Source: Lachnospira sp900551945
GTDB taxonomy: Bacteria; Bacillota; Clostridia; Lachnospirales; Lachnospiraceae
Length of the DNA stretch: 43,500 nucleotides
Assembly: GCA_048380335.1 (NCBI GenBank)
Contig: DBFCCI010000054.1
Span: forward strand, 1 to 43,500
Reading direction: 5' to 3'
The notes below the pieces were generated by a model. The model did no database searches. It saw nothing but the letters and a program-made list of their open reading frames with translations, and had not been told where the DNA came from. Made by a program: the position numbers and the translations under genes. Every line of letters starts with the position of its first letter. Within the stretch, counting starts at the first letter, position 1. Positions 1 to 8,204 of this stretch are shown here, piece after piece.

Positions 1-51
1 CTATACAGTAGAGGTGAAGTGGATACGCCTATAAGAATAAGGATTGCCTAG
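1..51 (+). CDS. tnpB: 3' end of an IS200/IS605-family TnpB (partial)
   Basis: Frame 1 reads LYSRGEVDTPIRIRIA followed by a stop at 49-51. The GEVDTPxxIRIA tail resembles the C-terminus of TnpB (OrfB) proteins, RNA-guided nucleases of IS200/IS605-type elements. Only 16 residues are inside the window, so the state of the rest of the gene is unknown. The right-end hairpin that normally follows such genes is present about 60 bases downstream, which supports the call. Confidence 0.7.
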   Translation, partial: LYSRGEVDTPIRIRIA

Positions 52-140
52 TAATAGGTCGAAACTTAAATATCAAACTTCTTAAATAGATACATTAGTA
101 TCTTAGAAGCCCATTACCTTTAGGTGATGGGTAGTTCACA
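52..140 (+). mobile_element. IS200/IS605-type right end / omega-RNA 3' region
   Basis: After the tnpB stop comes a non-coding stretch ending in a 9-bp hairpin: CCCATTACC (110-118), loop TTTA, GGTGATGGG (123-131), with one T-G wobble, then GTAGTTCAC. Subterminal hairpins of this kind mark the right end of IS200/IS605 elements. In active systems the same region is the 3' part of the guide (omega) RNA, whose guide is the flanking DNA. The exact element boundary, probably near 138, is inferred. Confidence 0.65.
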
Positions 141-192
141 ACAGTAAAGCAGATAAAAGTTAATATATAGATTAATTATAGAAAGGTTTTTT

Positions 193-2013
193 ATGTTTGA
201 TTTAGAAGAAGAATTAAAAAAGCTTCCTGCAAAACCGGGAGTTTATATAATGCACGATAACATAGGAACAATAATATATGTAGGAAAAGCAATAAGCCTT
301 AAAAATAGAGTAAGGCAGTATTTTCAAAGCAGCAGAAATCACACACCTAAAATTCAAAAAATGGTGTCGCATATATCATATTTTGAATATATAATTACCG
401 ACTCTGAACTTGAAGCACTTGTGCTTGAATGTAATCTTATAAAAGAATACAGCCCTAAATACAACACAATGTTAAAAGATGATAAGACATATCCATTTAT
501 AAAAGTAACTGTACATGAACAATTTCCAAGAGTGCTTTTTGCTAGAGATATGAAGCATGACAATAGCAGATACTTTGGACCATATACATCGGCAGGAGCA
601 GTAAAGGACACAATAGAGTTGTTGTGTAAGTTATACAAAATAAGAACATGTAACAGACGACTTCCAAAGGATGAAGGCAAAGAAAGACCTTGTCTTAATT
701 ATCACATAGGACAGTGTAGTGCGCCATGTCAAGGTTATATATCAAGTGAAGAATACAAGCAGTCAATTAAAAAAGTTATTGATTTTTTAAATGGAAATTA
801 CTCCCAGATATTAAAAGAGCTTGAAGAAAAGATGATGACAGCTTCAGAAAAGATGGAATTTGAAGAAGCAGCAAGGTATCGAGATTTGATGTATAGTGTA
901 AAGCAGATTGCACAGAAGCAGAAAATTACATCAGATGACAATGAAGACAGGGATGTAATAGCATGTGCTTCTGATGGAACAGACTCCGTAGTTCAAGTAT
1001 TTTTTATAAGGGGTGGAAAGTTACTAGGGCGAGAACATTTTCACATGAGTGTAGCTCAAGGCGATACAAGAAGTGAGATTATTTCACAATTTGTTAAGCA
1101 ATACTATGGTGGAACACCATACATTCCGAATATCGTAATGCTTCAAGAAGAAATTGAAGATGCTAATATAATAAGTGATTGGCTTAGCAGTATAAAAAAG
1201 CGAAAGGTAAATGTTGTTACGCCTAAAAAGGGTACGAAAGAAAAACTTGTTGAGCTTGCTTACAAAAATGCACAAATGGTTCTTATTCAAGATGGTGAAA
1301 ATATTAAGCGAGAGCAACAACGAACTATAGGAGCAATGAAAGAAATGGGAGAGTTATTAGGATTAAGCAATTTAAGGCGAGCAGAAGCTTATGATATTTC
1401 TAATACAAATGGTATCGAGTCGGTAGGCTCTATGGTTGTATTTGAAGATGGCAAGCCTAAGAAGAATGACTATAGAAAATTTAAGATTAAGACGGTTAAA
1501 GGTCCTGATGATTATAGTAGTATGAGAGAAGTGCTTACAAGAAGATTTAAAAGAGCAATGGAAAACTCAGATGGCTTTGCTGTGTATCCAGATATTATTA
1601 TGATGGACGGTGGACGAGGTCAGGTAAATGTGGCACTTGAAGTTTTAAAAGAATTAAAGCTTAATATACCGGTGTGTGGTATGGTAAAAGACGACAATCA
1701 TAATACAAGGGGGCTTTATTATAACAATGTCGAAATACCCATCGACAAAAGAAGTGAGGGTTTTAAGTTAATTACACGAGTTCAAGATGAAGCACACAGA
1801 TTTGCTATTGAATATCACAGAAGTCTAAGGGGAAAAGCACAAGTAAACTCTGTGCTTGATAATATTGAAGGAATTGGTCCTGTAAGGCGAAAGGCTCTTA
1901 TGAAGAAGTTTCTTGATATAGAAAAGATAAGAAATGCGACAGTAGAAGAACTTATGCAGGCAGACGGAATTACAGAAAATGTTGCAATAAATATCTATAA
2001 ATATTTTCACTAA
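193..2013 (+). CDS. uvrC: UvrABC excinuclease subunit C
   Basis: UvrC is the dual-incision nuclease of bacterial nucleotide excision repair; it acts on UvrB-DNA complexes in the cytoplasm. The 606-residue product has the usual length. It starts with a GIY-YIG domain (GVYIM at 16-20, IIYVGKA at 27-33), then a Cys-containing stretch (RTCNRRLP, CLNYHIGQCSAPC), a UVR UvrB-binding segment (about 200-240, EFEEAARYRD), an RNase H-like C-nuclease half (AEAYDISN, MMDGGRGQ) and a C-terminal helix-hairpin-helix (NIEGIGPVRRKAL). An AGAAAGG Shine-Dalgarno lies just upstream of the ATG. In Lachnospiraceae-type genomes it commonly sits beside hprK, as here. Confidence 0.97.
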   Translation: MFDLEEELKKLPAKPGVYIMHDNIGTIIYVGKAISLKNRVRQYFQSSRNHTPKIQKMVSHISYFEYIITDSELEALVLECNLIKEYSPKYNTMLKDDKTYPFIKVTVHEQFPRVLFARDMKHDNSRYFGPYTSAGAVKDTIELLCKLYKIRTCNRRLPKDEGKERPCLNYHIGQCSAPCQGYISSEEYKQSIKKVIDFLNGNYSQILKELEEKMMTASEKMEFEEAARYRDLMYSVKQIAQKQKITSDDNEDRDVIACASDGTDSVVQVFFIRGGKLLGREHFHMSVAQGDTRSEIISQFVKQYYGGTPYIPNIVMLQEEIEDANIISDWLSSIKKRKVNVVTPKKGTKEKLVELAYKNAQMVLIQDGENIKREQQRTIGAMKEMGELLGLSNLRRAEAYDISNTNGIESVGSMVVFEDGKPKKNDYRKFKIKTVKGPDDYSSMREVLTRRFKRAMENSDGFAVYPDIIMMDGGRGQVNVALEVLKELKLNIPVCGMVKDDNHNTRGLYYNNVEIPIDKRSEGFKLITRVQDEAHRFAIEYHRSLRGKAQVNSVLDNIEGIGPVRRKALMKKFLDIEKIRNATVEELMQADGITENVAINIYKYFH

Positions 2014-2053
2014 AAGTAAGATAAACCTTAACTATTTTTGTAGTTACTTTTTT
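2012..2053 (+). terminator. Putative rho-independent terminator after uvrC
   Basis: A short AACTA (2030-2034) / TAGTT (2041-2045) stem lies inside a wider AAAAGTAA / TTACTTTT pairing. It is followed directly by a T-tract at 2048-2053. The position right after the uvrC stop fits a terminator; the stem is AT-rich and weak. Confidence 0.5.
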
Positions 2054-2088
2054 AAAATTTTGATAGTGTTGAAGCAATGTGAATAATT

Positions 2089-2308
2089 GAGTTTTTGCAT
2101 TTTGTATTACAATAAACATTCGTAAGATAGCAACAGTATATAAACAGTAATGCACCATTAAAAGAACAGTCAGCGATATTTGTATGACAGCAACGAACAT
2201 ACTTGTTCGGTGAGGGCATACAAATATCGCCTACTGTACTTTTTCTGGTGTGTGTGTTTATATACTGTTGCTATCTTCAAAATCTTATAAAGCAAAATGC
2301 AAAAACTC
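2089..2308. repeat. Structured intergenic element, type A, copy 1
   Basis: A roughly 220-base imperfect palindrome between uvrC and hprK. Outermost arms GAGTTTTTGCATTTTG (2089-2104) and CAAAATGCAAAAACTC (2293-2308) pair perfectly. The main stem starting AAGATAGCAACAGTATATAA (from 2124) pairs with the arm ending at 2277. Inside lie helix 2 (GCGATATTTGTATG 2173-2186 with 2217-2230) and an apical hairpin CGAACA/TGTTCG (2194-2199/2204-2209). A second copy at 9681-9900 has the same architecture with compensatory changes. No protein-coding potential is evident. Strand is undecided. Confidence 0.85.
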
Positions 2309-2363
2309 AAGTCTTATACTTTGAAAATTTGAGTATTTATGTAAGATTATTCACAATACTTGT

Positions 2364-2391
2364 TTGACATCTACAATGTATATGTTAAACT
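2364..2391 (+). promoter_or_regulatory. Putative sigma-A promoter of hprK
   Basis: A consensus -35 TTGACA at 2364-2369 is followed after 16 bases by TAAACT (2386-2391), a 4/6 match to TATAAT. It lies about 140 bases upstream of hprK, downstream of the structured repeat, giving a leader with its own stem-loop. Confidence 0.45.
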
Positions 2392-2432
2392 GTACATATC
2401 AATAAGTACAAATGGAAAAGCACGAAAATTTA

Positions 2433-2474
2433 TGACAACTGCCAAAGAAATATTCATATTAGTTGCAGTTTGTC
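2433..2474 (+). promoter_or_regulatory. Stem-loop in the hprK leader
   Basis: TGACAACTGC (2433-2442) pairs with GCAGTTTGTCA (2464-2474) with one bulge, and GCAC/GTGC pairs flank it. The hairpin lies between the putative promoter and the hprK start. Its function is unknown; no T-tract follows, so it is not a standard terminator. Confidence 0.4.
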
Positions 2475-2527
2475 AGTAAGTGCAAGATGTAAATTTATAT
2501 AATTTTTGAAAAAATGGAGGGCGATTT

Positions 2528-3475
2528 ATGAACGGCAACGAAAGAGTTAAACTTGCAAATGTAATTGAAAAAATGCACTTGGAGAATGTTACTCCACAAA
2601 TAGATGTGTCAGAAATATGGCTTCATGTACCAGAAGTTAATAGACCTGCATTACAGCTTACAGGTTTTTATGACCAATTTGACAATGACAGAATACAAAT
2701 AATTGGTAATGTAGAGTATTCATATCTTAAAAGTCTTACAGAAGCAGAAAGATTTGAAAGATATAATCAGTTATTATCAAGCAATATTCCTTGTCTTGTA
2801 TTTTGTAGAAATCTAAGACCAGAAGATAAAGTGTTAGAGCTTGCAGTTAAACATCAGATACCAATACTTCTTTGTGACACAGCAACATCAACATTTATGG
2901 CAGAAGTAATAAGATGGCTTAAGGTACAGCTTGCACCATGTATAGTTATTCATGGAGTATTAGTTGATGTTTATGGTGAAGGTGTGTTAATTACAGGCGA
3001 GAGTGGTATTGGTAAGAGTGAAGCTGCGCTTGAGCTTATTAAGAGAGGTCATCGTCTTGTAACAGATGATGCTGTTGAAATCCGTAAAGTTAGTGATGAA
3101 GAACTTATTGGAACAGCTCCGGGCGTAACTAAGTATTTTATTGAGCTTAGGGGTATTGGAATTATTGATATAAAGACACTTTTTGGTGTTGAAAGTGTTA
3201 AGGAAACTCAAGAAATCGACATGGTAATTCAGCTTGAAGACTGGAAGCGAGATAAGGAATATGACAGACTCGGTCTTGAAGAAGAATATACAGAATATCT
3301 TGGAAATAAAGTAGTGTGTCATGCACTTCCTATAAGACCAGGTCGTAATCTTGCCGTTATCGTAGAAGCAGCAGCCGTTAATCACAGACAGAAAAAGATG
3401 GGTTATAATGCTGCAAAGGAATTATATAGAAGAGTTCAAGAAAACCTTATGAAAGGGGAAGACGATGAAGAATAA
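2528..3475 (+). CDS. hprK: HPr kinase/phosphorylase
   Basis: HprK phosphorylates or dephosphorylates Ser46 of the PTS carrier HPr in response to glycolytic intermediates, driving carbon catabolite control in Firmicutes. The 315-residue product has the family length: an N-terminal regulatory half, then a P-loop GESGIGKS at 157-164, TDDAVEI just after it, and the HprK signature around LRGIGIIDIKTLFG. The ATG has a strong GGAGGG site. The next gene, a ROK glucokinase, overlaps its end by 11 bases, so the two sugar-handling functions are probably translated together. Confidence 0.97.
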   Translation: MNGNERVKLANVIEKMHLENVTPQIDVSEIWLHVPEVNRPALQLTGFYDQFDNDRIQIIGNVEYSYLKSLTEAERFERYNQLLSSNIPCLVFCRNLRPEDKVLELAVKHQIPILLCDTATSTFMAEVIRWLKVQLAPCIVIHGVLVDVYGEGVLITGESGIGKSEAALELIKRGHRLVTDDAVEIRKVSDEELIGTAPGVTKYFIELRGIGIIDIKTLFGVESVKETQEIDMVIQLEDWKRDKEYDRLGLEEEYTEYLGNKVVCHALPIRPGRNLAVIVEAAAVNHRQKKMGYNAAKELYRRVQENLMKGEDDEE

Positions 3476-4403
3476 TTACTGTTTTGGTATCGACATTGGT
3501 GGAACAACAGTAAAATGTGGATTGTTTTCTAATGACGGAACTCTTATTGAAAAAAGTGAGATACCAACAAGAAAAGAAGATAACGGAAGTCATATTTTAG
3601 ATGATATTAAGTTACATATTGACAATGTAATGAAGGCTCATAATATTAATGCTGATGAAGTATGCGGTATTGGAATGGGTGTTCCAGGAGCAGTAACAGA
3701 AAATGGTGTTGTTAATAAGTGCGTTAATCTTGGTTGGGACATTTTTAATGTAGAAAAAGAAATGTCAGAAAAGACAGGAATGAAAGTCAAAGTTGGAAAT
3801 GATGCTAATATGGCGGCACTTGGAGAATTTTGGCTCGGTGGTGCTAAAGGATATAATACTAGCATAATGATTACAATAGGAACTGGCGTTGGTGGTGGCG
3901 TAATCATTGATGGTAAGCCTTTGTATGGAAATAATGGTGCAGCAGGTGAGATTGGTCATCTTCCAATAGTAGAAGATGAAACTGAAAAATGTAATTGCGG
4001 AAAGCGAGGTTGTCTTGAACAAGTGGCTTCGGCAACTGGCATTGTAAGAGTTGCAAATAAAACACTTAAGCAAATTGATGAGCCATCGTCATTAAGAGAT
4101 ATAAAAGATTTTACAGCAAAAGATGTTTTTGATGAAGCTAAAAAGGGTGATGAGCTTGCACTTTATGTAGTTGATAAAGTATCAAAATATCTTGCAAAAG
4201 GACTTGCTTGTGCGGCGTGTTTTATTGACCCAGATTGCTTTATTATTGGCGGAGGTGTGTCTAAGGCAGGAGAGTTTTTCATAGAAAGAATAGAAAAACA
4301 TTACAAAGAGCAGGCATTTCACGCAAGTAGACAGACAAAGATTATCCTTGCAAAGCTTGGCAATGACGCAGGAATGTATGGCTGTGCAAAACTTGTACAA
4401 TAA
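3465..4403 (+). CDS. glk: ROK-family glucokinase
   Basis: It phosphorylates glucose (or a related hexose) with ATP in the cytoplasm, feeding glycolysis. The 312 residues show the ROK phosphate-binding start GIDIGGTTVKCGLF (8-21), a second glycine-rich ATP motif (ITIGTGVGGGVI), the catalytic GND-type segment (VGNDANMAALGE) and the ROK zinc site CNCGKRGCLEQ. The start ATG lies inside the 3' end of hprK, preceded by AAAGGGGAAG. Pairing with hprK fits a role in glucose use. Sugar specificity is inferred from family and context. Confidence 0.9.
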   Translation: MKNNYCFGIDIGGTTVKCGLFSNDGTLIEKSEIPTRKEDNGSHILDDIKLHIDNVMKAHNINADEVCGIGMGVPGAVTENGVVNKCVNLGWDIFNVEKEMSEKTGMKVKVGNDANMAALGEFWLGGAKGYNTSIMITIGTGVGGGVIIDGKPLYGNNGAAGEIGHLPIVEDETEKCNCGKRGCLEQVASATGIVRVANKTLKQIDEPSSLRDIKDFTAKDVFDEAKKGDELALYVVDKVSKYLAKGLACAACFIDPDCFIIGGGVSKAGEFFIERIEKHYKEQAFHASRQTKIILAKLGNDAGMYGCAKLVQ

Positions 4404-4430
4404 ATATTAATATTTTATTTTAACACTATT

Positions 4431-4505
4431 AAGTAAGTCTGGCATTTGTATTAAGATATCAATTTTAGTAGTAATGGTATATGCAATATTTATGCAGACT
4501 TACTT
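4431..4505. repeat. Intergenic stem-loop between glk and murB
   Basis: AAGTAAGTCTGGCAT (from 4431) pairs with ATGCAGACTTACTT (ending 4505) with one bulged G, around a loop of about 45 bases. No T-tract follows, so it is a weak candidate terminator. It may be a leader or a small palindromic repeat. Confidence 0.5.
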
Positions 4506-4547
4506 TGTATGCGCAAATAATAAGTCAGTATATTTAGGAAAGGAAAA

Positions 4548-4565
4548 GCTGTAATTAATTACAGC
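4548..4565. promoter_or_regulatory. Perfect 18-bp palindrome upstream of murB
   Basis: GCTGTAATTAATTACAGC is a perfect 18-bp palindrome ending 13 bases before the murB start codon, just ahead of its AAGGA site. It could be an operator or a small hairpin affecting initiation. No regulator can be named from sequence. Confidence 0.45.
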
Positions 4566-4578
4566 AAGGAATTGTTAA

Positions 4579-5526
4579 ATGTTAAATCAGGATATTATAT
4601 CAAGATTAACAGACATACTTGGAAATGAAAATGTAAAGCCAGATGAACCAATGAAGCTTCATACAACATTTAGAATAGGTGGCAATGCAGATTGTCTTGT
4701 AACACCACAAAATGTCAATCAGATAAAAGAAGTTATTGCATATTTAAAAGAGAATAATATAGCTTATTATATTATTGGTAATGGCAGTAATCTTTTAGTT
4801 AGTGATGAGGGTTATCGAGGTGTTGTAATACAACTTTATAATAAGTTCAATTCGTATGAATTTTTACATGATAATTCTAGTAGTGCAGTTGATAAAGCTA
4901 ATAAAGTTTATGTTAAGGCACAGTCTGGTATAATGCTTTCAAAACTTGGTCATATACTTGCAGATAATAGTCTTACAGGGTTTGAATTTGCAACAGGTAT
5001 TCCGGGAACTATAGGTGGTGCAGTTATGATGAATGCAGGTGCTTATGGCGGTGAAATGAAAGATATTATAGTAAGTGCCGAAGTAATGGATATAGATAGT
5101 AATGTGCATACATTAAGTTTAGATGAGCTTGAGTTGGGGTATCGTACAAGTGTAATTTCAAAGAAAAATTATATTGTACTTAGCGCAACGATGGCATTTG
5201 AAGCAGGAGAAAAGGCTGTAATTTACGATAAATTAAAAGAACTTGCTGATAAAAGAAAAGAAAAACAGCCATTAGAATACCCTAGTGCTGGAAGTACATT
5301 TAAACGACCAGAGGGTTATTTTGCAGGAAAACTTATATCAGATGCAGGGCTTAAAGGCTTTAGTGTAGGTGGTGCGCAGGTTTCAGAAAAACACGCTGGA
5401 TTTGTTATTAATAAGGGAAATGCTACTGCTAGTGATGTAATTGAGCTTACTAATAAAGTAAGTGATAAAATATATGAGCTTAATGGCGTAAGACTTGAGC
5501 TTGAAGTTAAGAAACTTGGATTTTAA
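4579..5526 (+). CDS. murB: UDP-N-acetylmuramate dehydrogenase
   Basis: MurB reduces UDP-GlcNAc-enolpyruvate to UDP-MurNAc with NADPH and FAD, an early cytoplasmic step of peptidoglycan synthesis. The 315-residue protein shows the FAD-binding segment (FRIGGNADCLV, GNGSNLLV), GIPGTIGGAVMMNAGAYGG, YRTSVI and the C-terminal catalytic-domain segment PSAGSTFKRPEGYFAGKLI. The ATG is preceded by AAGGA. rapZ follows 25 bases later, the usual murB-rapZ-whiA order of clostridia, suggesting an operon. Confidence 0.96.
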   Translation: MLNQDIISRLTDILGNENVKPDEPMKLHTTFRIGGNADCLVTPQNVNQIKEVIAYLKENNIAYYIIGNGSNLLVSDEGYRGVVIQLYNKFNSYEFLHDNSSSAVDKANKVYVKAQSGIMLSKLGHILADNSLTGFEFATGIPGTIGGAVMMNAGAYGGEMKDIIVSAEVMDIDSNVHTLSLDELELGYRTSVISKKNYIVLSATMAFEAGEKAVIYDKLKELADKRKEKQPLEYPSAGSTFKRPEGYFAGKLISDAGLKGFSVGGAQVSEKHAGFVINKGNATASDVIELTNKVSDKIYELNGVRLELEVKKLGF

Positions 5527-5551
5527 GTTTTATTAGGAATGGTGATATCAT

Positions 5552-6424
5552 ATGAAAATGGTTATAGTTACAGGAATGTCTGGCGCAGGAAAGTCCACTG
5601 CGTTAAATGTACTTGAAGACGAAGGGTATTATTGTGTTGATAACATGCCTATTTCGTTAATTATAAAATTCGCAGACCTTGCCGCAAATCAAGATGAAGG
5701 CTATTCAAATATAGCTCTAGGCATTGATATAAGAAGTGGTCATGCGTTAAGTGAATTAAATGAAGTGTTAAAAAAATTAGAATCAAGACATTATAATTAT
5801 AAAATATTATTTCTTGACTCTAATGACGATGTGCTTGTTAAAAGATATAAAGAAACAAGACGTACACACCCACTTGCAAAGGACGACAGAGTGGATAAAG
5901 GAATTGTGCTTGAACGTGAGCAAATGACATTTTTAAAAGAAAAGGCTGACTATATTATAGATACAAGCCAACTTCTTACAAGGGAATTAAAGCAAGAACT
6001 TGAAAAAATATTTGTACAAGACACAGGATATAGTAATCTTTTTGTTACAGTGTTATCATTTGGCTTTAAATATGGAATACCAGTAGATGCTGATATTGTG
6101 TTAGATGTAAGATTTTTACCTAACCCATATTATATTGATGAATTGAAGCCACTTACGGGTAATGACAAAGCTATTCAAGATTATGTTATGGGCTTTGATG
6201 AAACAAAGGAATTTCTTGTAAAAATTGAAGATTTAATAAAATTTTTGCTTCCTAACTATGTAAAAGAAGGGAAAAATAGCCTTGTTATAGCTATAGGTTG
6301 TACAGGTGGAAAACACCGTTCTGTAACACTTGCTAATGCCATAGCAAAGAGTATACAAAGTACAGAGTACGCTTGTAAGGTTGAACACAGGGATATCGAA
6401 AAGGACTCAAGACGTAAGGGATAA
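5552..6424 (+). CDS. rapZ: RNase adapter / nucleotide-binding protein RapZ
   Basis: RapZ-family (YvcJ) proteins are P-loop nucleotide-binding proteins. In E. coli RapZ delivers the sRNA GlmZ to RNase E to control GlmS; the role in Firmicutes is less defined. The 290-residue product starts MKMVIVTGMSGAGKS, with the Walker A at 8-15, and carries the C-terminal family motif GCTGGKHRSVTLAN and VEHRDIEKD. GATATCAT lies upstream of the ATG. It sits between murB and whiA; the yvcK gene usually found directly after it is missing here. Confidence 0.95.
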   Translation: MKMVIVTGMSGAGKSTALNVLEDEGYYCVDNMPISLIIKFADLAANQDEGYSNIALGIDIRSGHALSELNEVLKKLESRHYNYKILFLDSNDDVLVKRYKETRRTHPLAKDDRVDKGIVLEREQMTFLKEKADYIIDTSQLLTRELKQELEKIFVQDTGYSNLFVTVLSFGFKYGIPVDADIVLDVRFLPNPYYIDELKPLTGNDKAIQDYVMGFDETKEFLVKIEDLIKFLLPNYVKEGKNSLVIAIGCTGGKHRSVTLANAIAKSIQSTEYACKVEHRDIEKDSRRKG

Positions 6425-6441
6425 TGTAGGTTAGAGATTTT

Positions 6442-7383
6442 ATGTCATTTTCATTAGAAATAAAAGAAGAATTAGAAACTAAGATAGATAGTGCAAAGCA
6501 TTGTCAAATAGCAGAGTTTGCGGCAATGATGGCATTTTGCGGAAAGATAAAAAGAAAATCTGGCGGACAAATGCAGCTTATGATTACTACAGAAAATGAA
6601 CTCGTAAAACGTAAGTTTATCGAGCTTGCAATAAAGGCTTTTGAAGCTTTAGAAAGTCAGTTTATTGTTGAGTATGAAGGAAAGAATAACAGAGTCATTA
6701 ATATATTTATAAATGAACAAAAGCTTATTGCGAAAATTCTTATGGCAATAAAATGGTGTGATGATAGCTTCACAAAAGTTGAGCCAGTATTTGTAAATCA
6801 AAGAATTATCCAAAAGGATTGTTGTAAGAGAGCCTTTATAAGGGGAGCATTTCTTGCAGCAGGTTCAATTAGTGACCCCAATAAGTCATACCACTATGAG
6901 ATTGTATGCGAATATGAAGAAGATGCAAAAAGTATGCAGGATATATTAAAGTTTTTTAATCTTGATGCAAAAGTCATACAAAGAAAGCACAATTATGTAA
7001 CTTATATAAAAGAGGGCAGTAATATCACAGATGTAATTAATATTATGGGCGCATTCGTTTCGCAGATGAAGCTTTATAATATTATGATACTTAAAGGCAT
7101 GAGAAATGATGTTAATAGAAAAGTTAATTGTGAAACTGCCAACATGAATAAAACTATTGAAGCCGCAGTAAAGCAGATTAGGGATATTGAATATGTAAGA
7201 GATACAGTAGGACTTGAAAGTTTAAGTGATGGCCTTAGAGAAGTAGCACTTATAAGACTTCAAAATCCGGATATGAAGCTTAAAGATATAGGAGAACTAT
7301 TAAACCCGCCAGTTGGTAAGTCGGGCGTTAATCATAGATTAAGAAAGATAAGCGAACTGGTAGAAAAAATTAGAGAATATTAA
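6442..7383 (+). CDS. whiA: DNA-binding protein WhiA
   Basis: WhiA is a conserved Gram-positive DNA-binding protein linked to cell division and chromosome segregation (sporulation in actinobacteria). The 313 residues contain an N-terminal homing-endonuclease-like (LAGLIDADG-type) fold, with RAFIRGAFLAAGSISDP typical of it, and a C-terminal helix-turn-helix (DIGELLNPPVGKSGVNHRL). It starts 17 bases after the rapZ stop, so it is probably co-transcribed with it. Confidence 0.96.
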   Translation: MSFSLEIKEELETKIDSAKHCQIAEFAAMMAFCGKIKRKSGGQMQLMITTENELVKRKFIELAIKAFEALESQFIVEYEGKNNRVINIFINEQKLIAKILMAIKWCDDSFTKVEPVFVNQRIIQKDCCKRAFIRGAFLAAGSISDPNKSYHYEIVCEYEEDAKSMQDILKFFNLDAKVIQRKHNYVTYIKEGSNITDVINIMGAFVSQMKLYNIMILKGMRNDVNRKVNCETANMNKTIEAAVKQIRDIEYVRDTVGLESLSDGLREVALIRLQNPDMKLKDIGELLNPPVGKSGVNHRLRKISELVEKIREY

Positions 7384-7473
7384 CAGAAGAAGTCTAACTA
7401 TGAAATTTAATAGCAACTAACAAATTCGCTAATATCTTCCAAAATACAAGTAAATTCATTAACATTAAGCTAA

Positions 7474-7644
7474 CAGATAAAAGGGACAGCAAAGTATATT
7501 ACAGATGGTGAACTTGTTGATACATTTAAGGCAATGGTAGAAAAGATGTTCAATGGTGCGGCTACTGCTAAAGGAGTACTTATAATTACACCAGAAAAGG
7601 TAATTGTAACAACACCGGGAGCGGATAATAAAAAAGAAATCTAA
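7474..7644 (+). pseudogene. Orphan C-terminal gene remnant
   Basis: An open frame of 56 codons, bounded upstream by a stop at 7471-7473 and lacking any usual start codon, reads QIKGTAKYITDGELVDTF and then a stretch containing MVEKMFNGAATAKGVLIITP, ending KKEI and a stop. Composition and codon use look coding (amphipathic helix, then beta-strand pattern), so it is probably the C-terminal tail of a lost gene. I do not recognise the family. Confidence 0.4.
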
Positions 7645-7720
7645 GTTTTTTAATATATTATTGTGTCAAAAATAATCTAGTTAAAAGTAACTAATAAATT
7701 TCATAGTAACTTCAAAAAAT

Positions 7721-7800
7721 ATCACCTTCAAGATATAATTAATAAAGTCAATAGTATAACGATTGTATTGTTGATTTGACAATTATATTTTGAAGGTGAT
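7721..7800 (+). promoter_or_regulatory. 20-bp inverted repeat that covers the hxlR-type gene's ribosome site
   Basis: ATCACCTTCAAGATATAATT (7721-7740) is the reverse complement, with one G-U-compatible change, of 7781-7800. The downstream arm contains TTGAAGGTGAT, the Shine-Dalgarno of the regulator starting at 7807. In RNA the ribosome site would be sequestered; in DNA the repeat could be the regulator's own operator. An inner GTCAA/TTGAC pairing sits in the loop. Confidence 0.65.
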
Positions 7801-7806
7801 TTTTTA

Positions 7807-8190
7807 ATGGCAAAATACAAGAAAAAGTTAGAAGATGATATAAGGTGTCCACTAGAATACGGTCTTACGATTTTTGGTGGTAAATGGAAATCAAGAATTA
7901 TATGTGTACTTTCAGCGAATAAAAAAATGAGATATAGTGAAATACTAAAAGAAATGTATAACATAACTGACGCAGTACTTGCGTCAACTTTAAAAGATAT
8001 GATTGCAGATGGAATTGTTGACAGAAAATCTTATGATGAAATTCCACCAAGAGTGGAGTATTCTTTAACAGAAAAAGGTGATTCCGTAGTTCCTATATTA
8101 CAAAGTATATGCAGGTGGTCTGACATTTTTTATAAAGAAGATACGAAAAATGAAATGACACAATGTCAGAAATGTGATTATCATAGATAA
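7807..8190 (+). CDS. HxlR-family winged-helix transcriptional regulator
   Basis: HxlR/MarR-type regulators bind DNA as dimers, often sensing electrophiles or redox change through a conserved Cys near the N-terminus. The 127-residue product has the family hallmark CPLEYGLTIFGGKWKSRII with Cys14, a winged-helix segment (RYSEILKEM, LASTLKDMIADGIVDR) and YSLTEKGDSVVPIL. A second CxxC (QCQKC) is near the C-terminus. The ribosome site lies within a large inverted repeat, suggesting self-control. The GNAT gene begins 15 bases downstream and is likely co-transcribed. Confidence 0.9.
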   Translation: MAKYKKKLEDDIRCPLEYGLTIFGGKWKSRIICVLSANKKMRYSEILKEMYNITDAVLASTLKDMIADGIVDRKSYDEIPPRVEYSLTEKGDSVVPILQSICRWSDIFYKEDTKNEMTQCQKCDYHR

Positions 8191-8204
8191 GTGAGGTGTA
8201 GAAA

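Noticed and set aside
2089..2308. Riboswitch for hprK
   Set aside because: A similar element lies between divergent genes at 9681, and no known riboswitch core sequence is recognised.
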